DNA of 64,000 nucleotides from Helicobacter mustelae. Lineage in GTDB: Bacteria > Campylobacterota > Campylobacteria > Campylobacterales > Helicobacteraceae. Position numbers and translations under genes: made by a program. This document shows, piece by piece, positions 40,150 through 50,186 of the stretch. The notes below the pieces were generated by a model. That model saw nothing but the letters and a program-made list of their open reading frames with translations. It ran no database searches and was not told the origin of the DNA. Positions within the stretch are counted from its first letter, which is position 1, and each line of letters begins with the position of its first letter. The stretch is from contig NZ_LS483446.1 of NCBI RefSeq assembly GCF_900476215.1, forward strand, positions 558,001 through 622,000. The letters are read 5' to 3'.

Positions 40150-41392
40150 GCATTTAGAATTGATGCAATGGCGGGAGTTTGTCGTAGGGGAAATCTTTGA
40201 GGTAAAAGCCACAAAAAATGGAATTGATAAAAATAAGCTCAATGGTAAAAAAGGTAAGTTCCCCTATATCACACGCACAGAAAATCAAAATGGTATTGAT
40301 GATTTTATCGCAGAGCAAGAAAATTATCTCAAAAATGAGAGTAATGTAATTATTATAGGGCTTGATACACAAACCGCCTTTTATCATAATAGTGAATTTT
40401 ATACAGGACAAAATATCCAAATCCTGAAAAATACAAATCTTAATAAACATAATGCCCTTTTTATGATACAAGCCTTAAAAAATCTAATGACTAAATTTAA
40501 TTGGGGAGGTAATGGGGCGACATTAACAAGACTAAAAAGAGGAAAAATTCTTTTACCCATAGATTCCAAAGGAGAGCCCAACTATACCTTTATGGAATCT
40601 TTTATGCGTGATTTAGAATCCAAACATTTACAAAAAATCCTAGCCTATTACACCCATAAGCTAGAAGTTATCGGGGGCAAACTTAACCCACTTTATCGTT
40701 CTCAAGCTAGCTCTTATTGCCTTAAATCTTATTTTGATTCTAGCTCCTCTTGTCATTCTGAACGTAGCAAAGAATCTTTTAAGGATTCCAAAAGAACACT
40801 CAATCAACCTCAAAACAACGATTTTGTAGCCTTCCTTGAGGGTAGCCTAATGGAAATTACAAAAAATGAATTAGGCTTAGAATCTGTGCAATGGGGCGAG
40901 TTTGTCGTAGGGGAAATCTTTGATTTTGTAATACGTGGTAAAAGACTCATTGAGCGAGATAGAATCAAAGGAAATATTCCTTATTATTCCGCAAGTAAGG
41001 AAGGTAATGGTTTAACCGATATGATAGCCAACCCGCTTTTTATAGCAAAAAATAAACTCATTATAAGCACATTTTGCGATTGCTATTATGTAGAGGGGGA
41101 ATTTACAGCAAGTGATGAAATTACGATTTTTGGTAATGATAAGCTTAATAAACACAATGGACTTTTTATAGCAAGAATCGTAAAAAGCAATGCTTCAAAA
41201 TATGCTTTTGGACGTAAAGCATTTTCTGAAAGATTAATGAAACAAGTTGTTCTACTTCCCATAGATTCCAAAGGAGAGCCCAACTATACCTTTATGGAAT
41301 CTTATATGAAAGCTTTAGAGGCAGAGCATTTAGAAAAAATTATCGCTTACTATAATGCGAAATTAACCAAACTAAATAACGCTGTGCAATAA
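40142..41392 (+). CDS. DNA specificity subunit (HsdS-like) of the restriction-modification system
   Basis: The 416-residue protein has two target-recognition halves. Each starts with a W-x-EFVVGEIF segment and each ends with LLPIDSKGEPNYTFMES followed by a helical connector. This is the normal two-domain plan of type I and BcgI B subunits. The start at 40142 has aagggg upstream and overlaps the preceding gene by 8 bp. The repeats 40175-40200/40898-40923 (26 bp) and 40556-40601/41268-less-10 (second copy 41258-41303, 46 bp) are identical and would allow exchange of recognition halves. A central Ser-rich insertion (about residues 185-230) separates the halves. Confidence 0.87.
   Translation: MNEHLELMQWREFVVGEIFEVKATKNGIDKNKLNGKKGKFPYITRTENQNGIDDFIAEQENYLKNESNVIIIGLDTQTAFYHNSEFYTGQNIQILKNTNLNKHNALFMIQALKNLMTKFNWGGNGATLTRLKRGKILLPIDSKGEPNYTFMESFMRDLESKHLQKILAYYTHKLEVIGGKLNPLYRSQASSYCLKSYFDSSSSCHSERSKESFKDSKRTLNQPQNNDFVAFLEGSLMEITKNELGLESVQWGEFVVGEIFDFVIRGKRLIERDRIKGNIPYYSASKEGNGLTDMIANPLFIAKNKLIISTFCDCYYVEGEFTASDEITIFGNDKLNKHNGLFIARIVKSNASKYAFGRKAFSERLMKQVVLLPIDSKGEPNYTFMESYMKALEAEHLEKIIAYYNAKLTKLNNAVQ
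40175..40923. repeat. 26-bp identical repeats at the start of both recognition halves
   Basis: The 26 bases starting gagtttgtcgtaggggaaat are identical at 40175-40200 and 40898-40923. They encode EFVVGEIF at the head of each half. Confidence 0.9.
40556..41303. repeat. 46-bp identical repeats at the end of both recognition halves
   Basis: Positions 40556-40601 and 41258-41303 are identical over 46 bases. They encode PIDSKGEPNYTFMES. Together with the 26-bp pair they frame each recognition half and are suited to homologous shuffling. Confidence 0.9.
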
Positions 41393-41406
41393 CGCTATTG
41401 CTATAA

Positions 41407-41414
41407 GGGGGGGG
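41407..41414. repeat. G8 homopolymer downstream of the specificity gene
   Basis: Eight G, 15 bases after the specificity-gene stop and before the decayed specificity cassette. No intact frame crosses it now. Confidence 0.7.
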
Positions 41415-41665
41415 TAGAATGACCTAATGGGTATCATGATTGGCCATCCTAGAGATTAAGAGATAGAGAGTGGAAAGAATTTAAGATTTTTGATTTGTTT
41501 GAAAATAAAAAAAGGTAAATGCAAAAATTTTAATGAGGAAACCAATTTCTAAAAAATAGCGTTTCGTTTTTATCTGCTACGATGAATAATGGTGTGGATG
41601 CTTTTGTGGCAAAAAATCATCTTTTGCAAAAAGGAAATTGCATAATGTTTGTTTATCAAGATGTA

Positions 41666-41673
41666 GGGGGGGG
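41666..41673. repeat. G8 homopolymer in the decayed specificity gene
   Basis: Eight G encode the last glycines before a stop codon in the recognition-domain remnant. In intact relatives this position is usually Gly-rich, so slippage may have closed the frame. Confidence 0.75.
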
Positions 41674-41840
41674 TTAAATCTTTGGTATACGTTTTGAATC
41701 TTAGTATACGTGCAGAAAGCTGATAACCATAGATAAATATTTCTTTAACAGTAAATAGGCTAGGATTTTTTGTAAATGTTTGGATTCTAAATTGCGCATA
41801 AAAGATTCCATAAATTCCCAATGCACTTGCCTTGAGTGTC

Positions 41841-41996
41841 ATGGAGGGGCTGGAGACATGCAGTTGTAAGCAAGAGAATTTTTCTACAACATGCTCTTTT
41901 GGCTATGTAGAATGGATGAAAGATAGGTTTATTTGTAGCAAGTGTAATGCAGATTCAGAGAAAAATATTCTTTTGGTTATGGAGAGGCAAGGTTGA
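41841..41996 (+). CDS. Possible 51-residue cysteine-rich peptide
   Basis: A short frame with METLx-like start and cysteines at residues 7, 9, 18, 32 and 35 (CSC ... CSKC), suggesting a metal-binding knuckle. It has no clear ribosome binding site and lies between pieces of the decayed specificity gene, so it may be chance or part of another remnant. Confidence 0.2.
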   Translation: MEGLETCSCKQENFSTTCSFGYVEWMKDRFICSKCNADSEKNILLVMERQG

Positions 41997-42056
41997 AAAA
42001 TGACATCATTTTACTCCCCATATTCCAAAGGCAATCCAAATTGGCAATTTATGTGA

Positions 42057-42473
42057 AGATTCTATGAGAAGGATAAAAAGATAAAAATCGCACGAGATTT
42101 ACCAAGAAAAAAACTTTTCATTTTTTCAAGTATGTTTTAAGCGCAAAAGTAATTTTGCTAAGTTGCAATCATAAATGAGAAAGCAAAAGCCCAAAAAAAC
42201 AACACAAACACAAATGGAATCCTAGAGCAAAAATCGGTGTTGCAAACACTTATGTAAAAGCTTATGATTTTGGGGAAAGCCAGTAGGAATGATGATGTCG
42301 GTTTTGTGCCATTTAGAGAATATCAGGGTAGCAACCCGCAGGATCATGAGAATGGTATAAAATGTATTTTAGTGATATTGGGCTCTAAGCTTTGGCGGCT
42401 AGATAGATTTCTTTTGCTGATGAGAGATGGTAGAGAGATAAGCGCATTGGGGTTTAATGCGCTTATCAAAGTT
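42057..42473. other. Intergenic region, no gene seen
   Basis: AT-rich sequence between the decayed specificity gene and htpG. One plus-strand frame (42264-42479) lacks a convincing start and runs into the htpG end. It may contain further decayed restriction-modification sequence that I cannot identify. Confidence 0.4.
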
Positions 42474-44333
42474 TTATAGGCCTTGCTCGATGAGCTGGAA
42501 TATTTTCTGCGTGAAGTTTTTTGCATCTTTGATTTGTCCAGACTCTAGCAATTTTGCAGAATCCAATAATAAAATCATATTTTCCTGTATTGCTTGCTTA
42601 TCCCTTGTTTTGAGCTTTTGGATGATGGGGTGATGGATATTGAGTTCTAGTATTTTTTGTGGCTCTGGCACGGATTGGCCCATTTGGCGCATGAGATTTG
42701 CCATCATCGCATTTTCTTCTTCGCCAATCAATGCCACAGGTGAATTGAGTGTGTTTGAGAGTCGGATTTCTTTGACTTGTTCTCCCAACACTTCTTTTGC
42801 AATTGTGCAAAGATTTTCAAATTCTTTTTTTGTATTTTCCTCGATCTCCTCTGACCCTAATTCTTCTAATGCTTGTTTGCTTGCGGCATCTTTGAGGGGG
42901 GTTTTGTCATATTCGCTGATATTTGGCATAACAAAGCTATCGACTTCATCACTCAGTAATAACACGCTAAAGCCCTTTTTGTTGTATTTTTCCAAAATAG
43001 GAGAAGCTTTGAGGAGATCTAGGTTTTCTCCTAAGAGATAATAAATGCTCTTTTGTTCTTTTGGCATTGCTTCTTTGTATTTTTTGAGGGATTGGAGGGA
43101 TTCTTGTGTGTTGCTAGCAAAGAGTAAAAGATCCAAAATTTTATCTTTATTTTCAAAATCATGATAAAGACCTTCTTTTAAGACCTTCCCGAAGTTTGCA
43201 TAAAACTCTTTATAAACTTTCTCATCCTTGCTAAGGTTTGCAATTTCGCTCAAGATTTTTTTGGTAGATGCGCTTTTGATGTTGGCAAGGATTTTATTTT
43301 GTTGCAAGATTTCACGACTCACATTGAGTGGTAAATCTTCACTATCAATAATTCCTCGAATAAAACGCAAATATTGAGGAAGCAGTTCTTTGTCATCATC
43401 TGTGATGAAAACACGCTTTACATAAAGCTTGATGCCAGATTTGTAATCCACACGATAAAGATCAAAAGGCGCTTTTTGTGGGATAAAAAAGAGGGTAGTA
43501 TATTCTAGATTCCCTTCGACCTTGGTGTGGATCCATTTCAAAGGTTCGCTATTATCATGCGCAAAGCCTTTGTAAAACTCTTTGTAATCTTCATCTTTCA
43601 AATCACTTTTAGGGGTTTTCCAAATCGCCTTTGCAGTGTTGATTTGCTCTATCTTATCTTCTTTGATTTCTTTTTTCTTATCCCCCTCTCCTTCAAATTT
43701 GCTTTCTTGATAATGTAGGAAAATAGGGAATTGAATATGTTCAGAATATTTTTTTACGATATTTTCAATCTCCCATCTTGAGGCAAAATTTTTATCTTCC
43801 TCTTTGAAATAAAGAGTGATTTGTGTCCCTTGCTTTTCTTTGGTGCAAGAGGTGATTTCATACTCTCCTTTCCCATCGCTAATCCATGCAAAGGCTTCTT
43901 TATCACCAGCCTTTTTGGTTTGTACGATGACCTTTTCTGCCACCATAAAGGCAGAATAAAAACCCACCCCAAATTGTCCAATCAGTGCGTGATCCTTTTT
44001 TTTATCACCGCTTAGATTATTGAGAAAGCTTTTTGTTCCAGATTTTGCGATGGTACCCAGATGGCTTTTGAGATCTTCTTCATCCATGCCGATCCCATTG
44101 TCGCTGATGCTTAGCGTTTTTTTCTGGGAGTCAAATTCAATATCAATGCGCGGATCAAATGCGAGGCTTTTGAGCTTCTCATCTGTTAATGTGAGATAAT
44201 TCAATTTATCCAGTGCATCCGATGCGTTAGAGATGAGTTCGCGCAAAAAGATTTCCTTATTGCTATAAAGAGAATGAATCATTAAGTCTAGAAGTTGATT
44301 GATCTCGGTTTGAAAACTATGTTTGTTACTCAT
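42474..44333 (-). CDS. htpG: Chaperone protein HtpG (Hsp90)
   Basis: A cytosolic ATP-dependent chaperone. The 619-residue protein has the N-terminal GHKL ATPase with ELISNASDALDKL, DNGIGM and GQFGVGFYSAFMV. The middle domain contains DYKSGIKLYVKRVFI and SREILQQNK, and the dimerisation domain is normal. The ATG at 44333 follows a site in aaaaggagt. Upstream is a TATAAT element and a pair of palindromes that may be a stress-regulator operator. Confidence 0.97.
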   Translation of the reverse strand: MSNKHSFQTEINQLLDLMIHSLYSNKEIFLRELISNASDALDKLNYLTLTDEKLKSLAFDPRIDIEFDSQKKTLSISDNGIGMDEEDLKSHLGTIAKSGTKSFLNNLSGDKKKDHALIGQFGVGFYSAFMVAEKVIVQTKKAGDKEAFAWISDGKGEYEITSCTKEKQGTQITLYFKEEDKNFASRWEIENIVKKYSEHIQFPIFLHYQESKFEGEGDKKKEIKEDKIEQINTAKAIWKTPKSDLKDEDYKEFYKGFAHDNSEPLKWIHTKVEGNLEYTTLFFIPQKAPFDLYRVDYKSGIKLYVKRVFITDDDKELLPQYLRFIRGIIDSEDLPLNVSREILQQNKILANIKSASTKKILSEIANLSKDEKVYKEFYANFGKVLKEGLYHDFENKDKILDLLLFASNTQESLQSLKKYKEAMPKEQKSIYYLLGENLDLLKASPILEKYNKKGFSVLLLSDEVDSFVMPNISEYDKTPLKDAASKQALEELGSEEIEENTKKEFENLCTIAKEVLGEQVKEIRLSNTLNSPVALIGEEENAMMANLMRQMGQSVPEPQKILELNIHHPIIQKLKTRDKQAIQENMILLLDSAKLLESGQIKDAKNFTQKIFQLIEQGL

Positions 44334-44362
44334 ATTTTTTACTCCTTTTAAAAAATTGGCAG

Positions 44363-44368
44363 ATTATA
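44363..44368 (-). promoter_or_regulatory. htpG -10 element
   Basis: TATAAT on the minus strand (attata on the plus strand), 30 bases before the htpG start, preceded by a TG pair as in many Helicobacter sigma-80 promoters. Confidence 0.6.
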
Positions 44369-44376
44369 GCATAAAT

Positions 44377-44417
44377 TGATAAATTATCATAAAGTTTATA
44401 TAATTGCTATAAACTTT
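44377..44417 (-). promoter_or_regulatory. Two palindromes upstream of htpG, possible operator
   Basis: tgataa-a-ttatca (44377-44389) is a perfect palindrome covering the expected -35 region. Directly upstream, aaagtttata and tataaacttt (44391-44400 and 44408-44417) form a 10-bp inverted repeat with a 7-base spacer. Two dyads at a heat-shock gene promoter suggest regulator binding. Neither matches CIRCE as I know it. Confidence 0.45.
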
Positions 44418-44843
44418 TATTAGTGTATAAGTCATAATTTTCAAAAAAGAATCGATTTTTTGGGTTTTTTGTGCAAGGGGGAATTTTGAAAAACAGTACA
44501 AGGAATCCAATGCCAGCAGGTGAGGCGCAAGGGATTTGGAAACATGTGGATATTTCAAGGACGTGTAGGGCGTATATGCGGGACTTGTGAGCCTAGGCAT
44601 GCAAGGGCTAGGCATCGCGGCGGGTGGGACGCAGGAGAGCGAGGACGCGTAGGGGTGGGGTTGATGTTGACATGGAAAAAAGGAGGTGTCATAGCCTTCA
44701 TGCAATGAGGGGGTGCCAAACCAGGCTAAGAACCCCAAGCCCGGCCAAGTAAACCTAGTCAAAAAAAGCCAAACAAACCCAGCCAAGGTATTCAGTCAAA
44801 AAAGTAGCCCGAGCAAGGGTCTGGGAAATTTGGGAGAAAATTT
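44418..44843. other. Intergenic region with a GC-rich segment
   Basis: Between htpG and the DJ-1 family gene. Positions 44519-44760 are richer in GC than the surroundings and contain cctaggcatgc ... gctaggcatc repeats. After 44735 there are degenerate aagccaa/cccagcc units. No credible open frame is found on either strand. It could be a remnant or a structured RNA; nothing matches a known RNA that I can recognise. Confidence 0.4.
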
Positions 44844-45419
44844 TTAGAGAGAGGATTTTAGCAGAGGAATCAATAGCCCCTCATACAGACTTTGATAAGC
44901 CTCATTTCCTAGCAAGTAGCGCACGATTTCTAAACCAAACAAAATCGCAGTCCCAGGGCCTGCGGATGTGATGATATTTTGGCTAACCACGATGGCTTGA
45001 TTCTTGCGTGTGCCAGGGATCTCTGCCTCACAGCCTGGATAGCAGGTGAAATCTCCTCGCAGCACTCCTGCATGATTGAGAACTATCGGGGAAGCACAGA
45101 TGGCTGCTATGAGTTTCTTTTTTGCATGGAGTTCTTGGATGGTTTTGATGATGATGGGGGAATTTTTGAGATTGTTCATGCCATCAAATCCACCAGGGAG
45201 TGCGATGGCATCAAGAGAATCTAGGGCAATGGAGCTCAGCGAGGTTTCTGCTTGGATTTTTATGCCATGTGCGCCTTTTACAAGTAGATGATCTGTTAGT
45301 GAGGCGGTGATCACCTCAAGTTCTGGATGATCAAGGCTCGCTCTTTTTAGCACATCAGCAATTCCGATGAATTCGGCTTCTTCAAAACCTTCTGCAAGGG
45401 GGACTAAGATTCTTTTCAT
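44844..45419 (-). CDS. DJ-1/PfpI family protein
   Basis: The 191-residue protein has the DJ-1 fold: MKRILVPLAEGFEEAE with the conserved glutamate, the nucleophile elbow AAICASPIVLNHAG with the reactive cysteine, and a C-terminal SAGPGTAI segment. Relatives act as deglycases, chaperones or oxidative-stress proteins; the exact role is unknown. The ATG at 45419 has aaaggag five bases upstream, which excludes a start ten codons earlier. Confidence 0.9.
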   Translation of the reverse strand: MKRILVPLAEGFEEAEFIGIADVLKRASLDHPELEVITASLTDHLLVKGAHGIKIQAETSLSSIALDSLDAIALPGGFDGMNNLKNSPIIIKTIQELHAKKKLIAAICASPIVLNHAGVLRGDFTCYPGCEAEIPGTRKNQAIVVSQNIITSAGPGTAILFGLEIVRYLLGNEAYQSLYEGLLIPLLKSSL

Positions 45420-45470
45420 TTTTGCTCCTTTGGTGAGATATGGCAGCATTATATAGAATCAAAGACAAAC

Positions 45471-45857
45471 TTAGGGGTTTTTGATTTTGTCTTTGAGGCG
45501 CAGGAGTTCGAGTTTGGCAGCGATAATTTGAGGATGCAAAAGCTCAATTTCTAGCATTTGCTTTTTGATCTCTGTCTCATTTTTTGAGAGTTTTGCCTCT
45601 TGCAAGGCTTTTTTGTGATGGGCCATCTGTGTTTGTAACTCTTTGATGTAGTTTTGGGTCTCTTGCAAGATCTCTGCATTGTTGCAATGAGCTTTGAGTT
45701 TTTCCATTTGCGCGCGCAGGGAATTTTGGCGGGAGTGATCAGATTTTTTTGCTGCGATCTCTAGGCTTTGGCTTAGCATATCAAGCCTTTGCTCACATAA
45801 AATCTCTCTGGCAAAAATGCCGCTGCAATAAAGCAGGGCTAAAACAATAATTTTCAT
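45471..45857 (-). CDS. Exported DUF1090-like coiled-coil protein
   Basis: The 128-residue protein has a signal peptide (MKIIVLALLYCSGIFA), then a helical, heptad-rich mature part with two cysteines (CEQRLDML and KAHCNNAE). This is the pattern of the periplasmic DUF1090/YqjC family, whose role is unknown. The ATG at 45857 follows aagga. A longer frame in this phase would overlap lepA and lose the signal peptide. It is divergent from lepA. Confidence 0.75.
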   Translation of the reverse strand: MKIIVLALLYCSGIFAREILCEQRLDMLSQSLEIAAKKSDHSRQNSLRAQMEKLKAHCNNAEILQETQNYIKELQTQMAHHKKALQEAKLSKNETEIKKQMLEIELLHPQIIAAKLELLRLKDKIKNP

Positions 45858-45953
45858 GGGATTCCTTGAGTGAGAATGAAATTCTAATTGTAGCAAAGAC
45901 TTGGAAGGGGTGGCTTTGGATTCTTGGGATGCTGTGCCCATAGGGATTTTGGC

Positions 45954-45959
45954 TATAAT
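45954..45959 (+). promoter_or_regulatory. Probable lepA -10 element
   Basis: TATAAT, 32 bases before the lepA start in the divergent gap to the DUF1090-like gene. Confidence 0.5.
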
Positions 45960-45990
45960 GCCAAATTTATCAAGTAATGAAGGGTTAGGG

Positions 45991-47781
45991 ATGAAAAATA
46001 TTCGGAATTTTTCCATCATCGCACATATTGATCATGGCAAATCCACACTTGCAGATCGATTGATCCAGGCATGCCATGGTGTAAGTGATCGAGAGATGGT
46101 TAGCCAGGTCATGGATACCATGGATATCGAAAAAGAGCGCGGCATCACGATCAAGGCGCAATCTGTGCGTTTGGAATATGTGTATAACAAGCAAACCTAT
46201 ATTCTCAACCTGATTGACACTCCCGGACATGTGGATTTTAGCTATGAGGTTAGCAGGAGTTTGAGTAGCTGTGAGGGTGCGTTATTGGTAGTGGATGCAT
46301 CTCAGGGTGTGGAGGCACAAACCATTGCCAATGTCTATGTGGCATTGGAGAATCATTTAGAGATTATTCCTGTAATCAACAAAATCGATCTTCCTGCAGC
46401 CGATCCCCTGCGTGTAGCAGAAGAGATTGAGCAAAGCATTGGAATTGATTGCACAGATGCTTTGAGAGTGAGTGCCAAAAGTGGCGCGGGAATCCAAGAA
46501 TTAATCGAGCGTATTATCACGCAGATTCCACCGCCAAGTGGAGATAAAACTGCGCCAACAAAGGCATTGATTTATGATTCTTGGTTTGATAATTATTTGG
46601 GGGCCCTAGCGCTGGTGCGCGTGCTAGATGGAAATATTTCTCTAGGGCAAGAAGTGATGATTATGAGCACAGGGAAAAAACATGAGGTTTTGGGATTGTA
46701 TTATCCCAATCCTGTGCAAAAGATCGCTGCCAAACAAATTGCTTGTGGGGAGATTGGCATCATTTCTCTGGGGCTAAAAAGTGTAACAGATATCGCTGTT
46801 GGGGATAGCATCACGGATGCAAAAACCCCCACAAAGGAGGCTGTAAGGGGATTTGTCCCTGCTAAGCCTTTTGTGTTTGCAGGGCTTTACCCTATTGAAA
46901 CGGATCGTTTTGAGGATCTGCGCGATGCACTCAATAAGCTAAAACTCAATGATTCTGCTTTAAGTTTTGAGCCAGAAACATCCATAGCCCTGGGATTTGG
47001 ATTTCGCGTTGGTTTTTTGGGATTGCTGCATATGGAGGTCGTCAAAGAGCGCTTGGAGAGGGAATTTGATCTCGCACTCATCGCCACCGCTCCTACAGTG
47101 ATCTATGAAGTGGAGCTCACTGATGGCAGTGTGGTCATGGTGCAAAATCCCAGTGAATTGCCTCAAGAGCAGCGCATCGTAAAGATTAGGGAGCCCTATA
47201 TCAAGGCTTCCATCATTACCCCCACAGAATATCTAGGAAATATCATTCATTTGCTTAGCAGTCGTAGGGGCATCCAGGAGAAGATGGATTATCTCACCCA
47301 GACGCGCGTAATGCTTGAGTACGCGATCCCCAGCAATGAAATTGTGATGGATTTTTATGACAAGCTCAAATCCTGCACCAAGGGCTATGCAAGTTTTGAT
47401 TATGAGCAAATCCCCAATCGTGAGGGGGATTTGGTGAAACTTGATGTGCGCGTGGCAGGGGAGGTGGTGGATGCGCTCTCCATCATCGTGGATAGAAGCA
47501 AGGCCTATGAGAGGGGCAGGGCGCTTGTGGAAACCATGAAAGAAATCGTGCCCCGCCAGCTCTTTGAGGTTGCGATACAGGCAAGCGTTGGGAATAAAAT
47601 CATTGCCAGAGAAACGATTAAATCTATGGGAAAAAATGTTACTGCGAAATGTTATGGGGGGGATATTACGCGTAAAAGAAAATTGCTAGAGAAGCAAAAA
47701 GAGGGCAAAAAGCGCATGAAGGCTATTGGCAAAGTGGAGCTGCCTCAAGAGGCATTTTTGGCAGTGCTAAAAATTGATTGA
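45991..47781 (+). CDS. lepA: Elongation factor 4
   Basis: A ribosome-bound translational GTPase that remodels stalled or mistranslocated ribosomes. The 596-residue protein has the G1 motif AHIDHGKST, switch [10 protein letters not shown] and G4 NKID. The domain order is that of LepA, with a C-terminal domain rich in basic residues ([16 protein letters not shown]). The ATG at 45991 gives the normal length; an upstream in-frame start at 45901 precedes the promoter. Confidence 0.97.
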   Translation: MKNIRNFSIIAHIDHGKSTLADRLIQACHGVSDREMVSQVMDTMDIEKERGITIKAQSVRLEYVYNKQTYILNLIDTPGHVDFSYEVSRSLSSCEGALLVVDASQGVEAQTIANVYVALENHLEIIPVINKIDLPAADPLRVAEEIEQSIGIDCTDALRVSAKSGAGIQELIERIITQIPPPSGDKTAPTKALIYDSWFDNYLGALALVRVLDGNISLGQEVMIMSTGKKHEVLGLYYPNPVQKIAAKQIACGEIGIISLGLKSVTDIAVGDSITDAKTPTKEAVRGFVPAKPFVFAGLYPIETDRFEDLRDALNKLKLNDSALSFEPETSIALGFGFRVGFLGLLHMEVVKERLEREFDLALIATAPTVIYEVELTDGSVVMVQNPSELPQEQRIVKIREPYIKASIITPTEYLGNIIHLLSSRRGIQEKMDYLTQTRVMLEYAIPSNEIVMDFYDKLKSCTKGYASFDYEQIPNREGDLVKLDVRVAGEVVDALSIIVDRSKAYERGRALVETMKEIVPRQLFEVAIQASVGNKIIARETIKSMGKNVTAKCYGGDITRKRKLLEKQKEGKKRMKAIGKVELPQEAFLAVLKID

Positions 47782-48009
47782 GATTGAGCTTTTGATGTAG
47801 GTGCTAGAGAGATTGTGAGTCTTGTGTGGCGCAGCAGTGGATCAAGGGAGGTGCATGGCCATGTCAGACCAAGCAGGCTGGCATGTCACCTGATGAAATA
47901 GAGGGGGATTAAAGCCGTGCTGAATTTGGTTTATTAAACAAGGATTAAGGATTATTTTTCTAGTATTCTGGGTTTTAAGCCATAGAGAAAATAACGATTA
48001 GGAGAGAAT

Positions 48010-49695
48010 ATGAAAATATCTTATAAGATACTTTTATGCATTTTGGCGATGCTTAGCGTCTTGTGTGTTGGAATGATTGTCGTATCTTGGCATGGGTTTA
48101 ATAATGTCAAAGAAGTGAGTCATGGGGCCATTGAAAAATTTGCACTCAATGATGCTAGAGACACTGCCAAAAGCGTGGTGAGTGGGATCAAATACTTTGT
48201 GAATGGGTTTTATCAAGAATTGCATAAGCAGGGATATACCGATGCTGAGATCCGCCAAAAAATCATCCAAAGACTTTCTGGAATGAACTTAAAGCATAGC
48301 TTTATTCGATTCTATACCTTGGATACCAACGGGACCTTCCTCACACATTATCAAAAAGAAAGAGTGGGAAAAAACTATTTCTATGATAAGGATAGCAAGG
48401 GGCGGTATTATGTCCAGCAGCTCATCAAAAATGGAGTTAATGGAGGTGGCTTTACTGAAACAACTTTTTATGACAAGGTTGCCAAGGTATCAAGAATCGT
48501 TATTAGCTATACGGAAAAGGATTTGTATCTAGACATCATTTATGGCACTACCATTGATATTGGCGTGACTGAGCAGATTATCGAAAAAACCGATGCTTTG
48601 ATTAATGCAGGGATTAAGTCCTCTCTAGAGGGGAATATCATCTTTTTTGTCATCATTTCTATCATTGCAATGCTAATTGTTTGGTTGTTTGTCAATCTAA
48701 GTGTCAGCAAGCCCTTGAACAATCTTTCTGAAAAATCCACAGAGCTAGGAAGTGGATATGGCGATCTCACCAAGAAGCTTAATGCTAGAGGAAATGATGA
48801 GATAGCACGTGCGAGCAGTGGAATCAATCTTTTTATCGATAAGATCCGAGAAATTATCAATCAATCTAAGGGAATTGCAAAAGATAATGCTAGCATCGCG
48901 CTAAAGCTTGCAAGCATTAGTGGTACTACAGAGGCACAGGTGCGAGAGAGCGCGCAGCATCTCATCAAAATGCAGCATTCTGGAATGGAAACCAAAGACA
49001 ATTTAGACAGTGGAGTAGAACGTGCTAGGGCAGGTAAGGATGCATTGCATGAAGCAAGTGTTTATCTTGGCAGCGTGACACAAACAATTGGCGACCTCAA
49101 TCAAAAAATCTCTAGCGTCTCAGAGATTGAGAGTGATCTTAGCCGTCAGGTGGAGCAGCTTAGCAAGGATGCAGATGGAGTGAAAAGCGTGCTTGAAATC
49201 ATCAAGGACATCGCAGATCAAACAAATTTGCTTGCACTCAATGCTGCCATTGAAGCGGCTCGTGCAGGAGAGCATGGAAGAGGATTTGCAGTAGTGGCAG
49301 ATGAGGTGCGCAATCTTGCAGAGCGTACGCAGAAATCTCTCAACGAGATTAATGCAACCATCTCTGTGATCGTGCAGGCCATCAAGAATTCCAGTCAACA
49401 GATGGATACCAATAGCAAATCCATGTATGAACTCATTGAAATCTCTAATCAAACTAGAAAAGAGATTTATGGCATGCAGGATGTAATTGCTAAAGTGCTA
49501 GATAGTAGTGAAAATACAATTAATGATTATATTTATGTAAGCAATGAGATGACCAAGATGCTAGAAGTGGTCAAGCAAGTCACAGGCATTGCTGATGGCG
49601 CAGTTAAGAATATCGAAGAGATCTCTAAAGTGGTGCATAACATCAAGGAAACTTCTTCTGATCTTGACAAAAAACTCTCTGAGTTTCAAACTTAA
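48010..49695 (+). CDS. Methyl-accepting chemotaxis protein
   Basis: A transmembrane chemoreceptor. The 561-residue protein has a first span at residues 5-27, a periplasmic sensor of single-Cache type (about 35-210, with [14 protein letters not shown]), a second span near 215-237, a HAMP domain ([11 protein letters not shown]), and a signalling domain with the hairpin tip [18 protein letters not shown]. The start has aggagag upstream. It stands alone, so its chemotaxis partners are elsewhere. The ligand cannot be read from the sequence. Confidence 0.93.
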   Translation: MKISYKILLCILAMLSVLCVGMIVVSWHGFNNVKEVSHGAIEKFALNDARDTAKSVVSGIKYFVNGFYQELHKQGYTDAEIRQKIIQRLSGMNLKHSFIRFYTLDTNGTFLTHYQKERVGKNYFYDKDSKGRYYVQQLIKNGVNGGGFTETTFYDKVAKVSRIVISYTEKDLYLDIIYGTTIDIGVTEQIIEKTDALINAGIKSSLEGNIIFFVIISIIAMLIVWLFVNLSVSKPLNNLSEKSTELGSGYGDLTKKLNARGNDEIARASSGINLFIDKIREIINQSKGIAKDNASIALKLASISGTTEAQVRESAQHLIKMQHSGMETKDNLDSGVERARAGKDALHEASVYLGSVTQTIGDLNQKISSVSEIESDLSRQVEQLSKDADGVKSVLEIIKDIADQTNLLALNAAIEAARAGEHGRGFAVVADEVRNLAERTQKSLNEINATISVIVQAIKNSSQQMDTNSKSMYELIEISNQTRKEIYGMQDVIAKVLDSSENTINDYIYVSNEMTKMLEVVKQVTGIADGAVKNIEEISKVVHNIKETSSDLDKKLSEFQT

Positions 49696-50186
49696 AAACT
49701 TGCTTTTCCTAAGAAGGGATAGGGTCCTCTAGGGGGGGAGCATCACAATCCACGCACAGGGTCTAGTTCTCCACGCAGGATATCCCTGCACCCTAGCCCC
49801 CTTACCCTCACAAAAGAATTTCTAGAATCACTCCAAATGACCTATTTTGTCTTCAATGCGACAAATTGTCCCATCAGAGATTTTTGAAAATGGGCTGGGC
49901 TATTTTGATGGTGTGATTCATTGGGGTTTTTTTGCTTCGTTTTGATTTCTTTGCTTTTTCTTTACTTTCCCTGTGCAGTTTTTGACACAGCTTGATTCAT
50001 CTGCCTAGCTTTGAGAGGACATAGGGCAGTTTTTTGATTTGATTTTGTGGTTTTTTGAATTTCATGAATTTTCTTACTGTGGTTTTGGGTCTTGGATGCT
50101 GCTTTGATGGAGTTTTTGCAGTGAATCTAATCAAGGCATTAGAGCCTAAAACTTACACTGCGCCATCAAAGAGCATTCTTAGGCTA
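49696..50186. other. Intergenic region, no gene seen
   Basis: About 490 bases after the chemoreceptor. It starts with imperfect G/C-rich stems (49715-49800) that may terminate the transcript. A plus-strand frame from 50055 is mostly antisense to the small gene below and is rejected. Confidence 0.45.

Larger units (their letters stand above)
41471..42056 (+). pseudogene. Decayed second DNA specificity gene
   Basis: Three pieces in different frames match the plan of the intact specificity protein: WKEFKIFDLFENKK (41471-41517), a recognition-domain piece FLSATMNNGVDAFV through MFVYQDVGGG (41537-41676, ending at a G8 tract), and YSKGNPNWQFM at 42021-42053, which matches DSKGEPNYTFM of the intact gene. 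Stops and small deletions separate them. This is a dead or silent recognition cassette that could still donate sequence. Confidence 0.7.

Noticed and set aside
44364-44786. Minus-strand 140-residue frame upstream of htpG
   Set aside because: It covers the htpG promoter and palindromes, and its composition is low-complexity.
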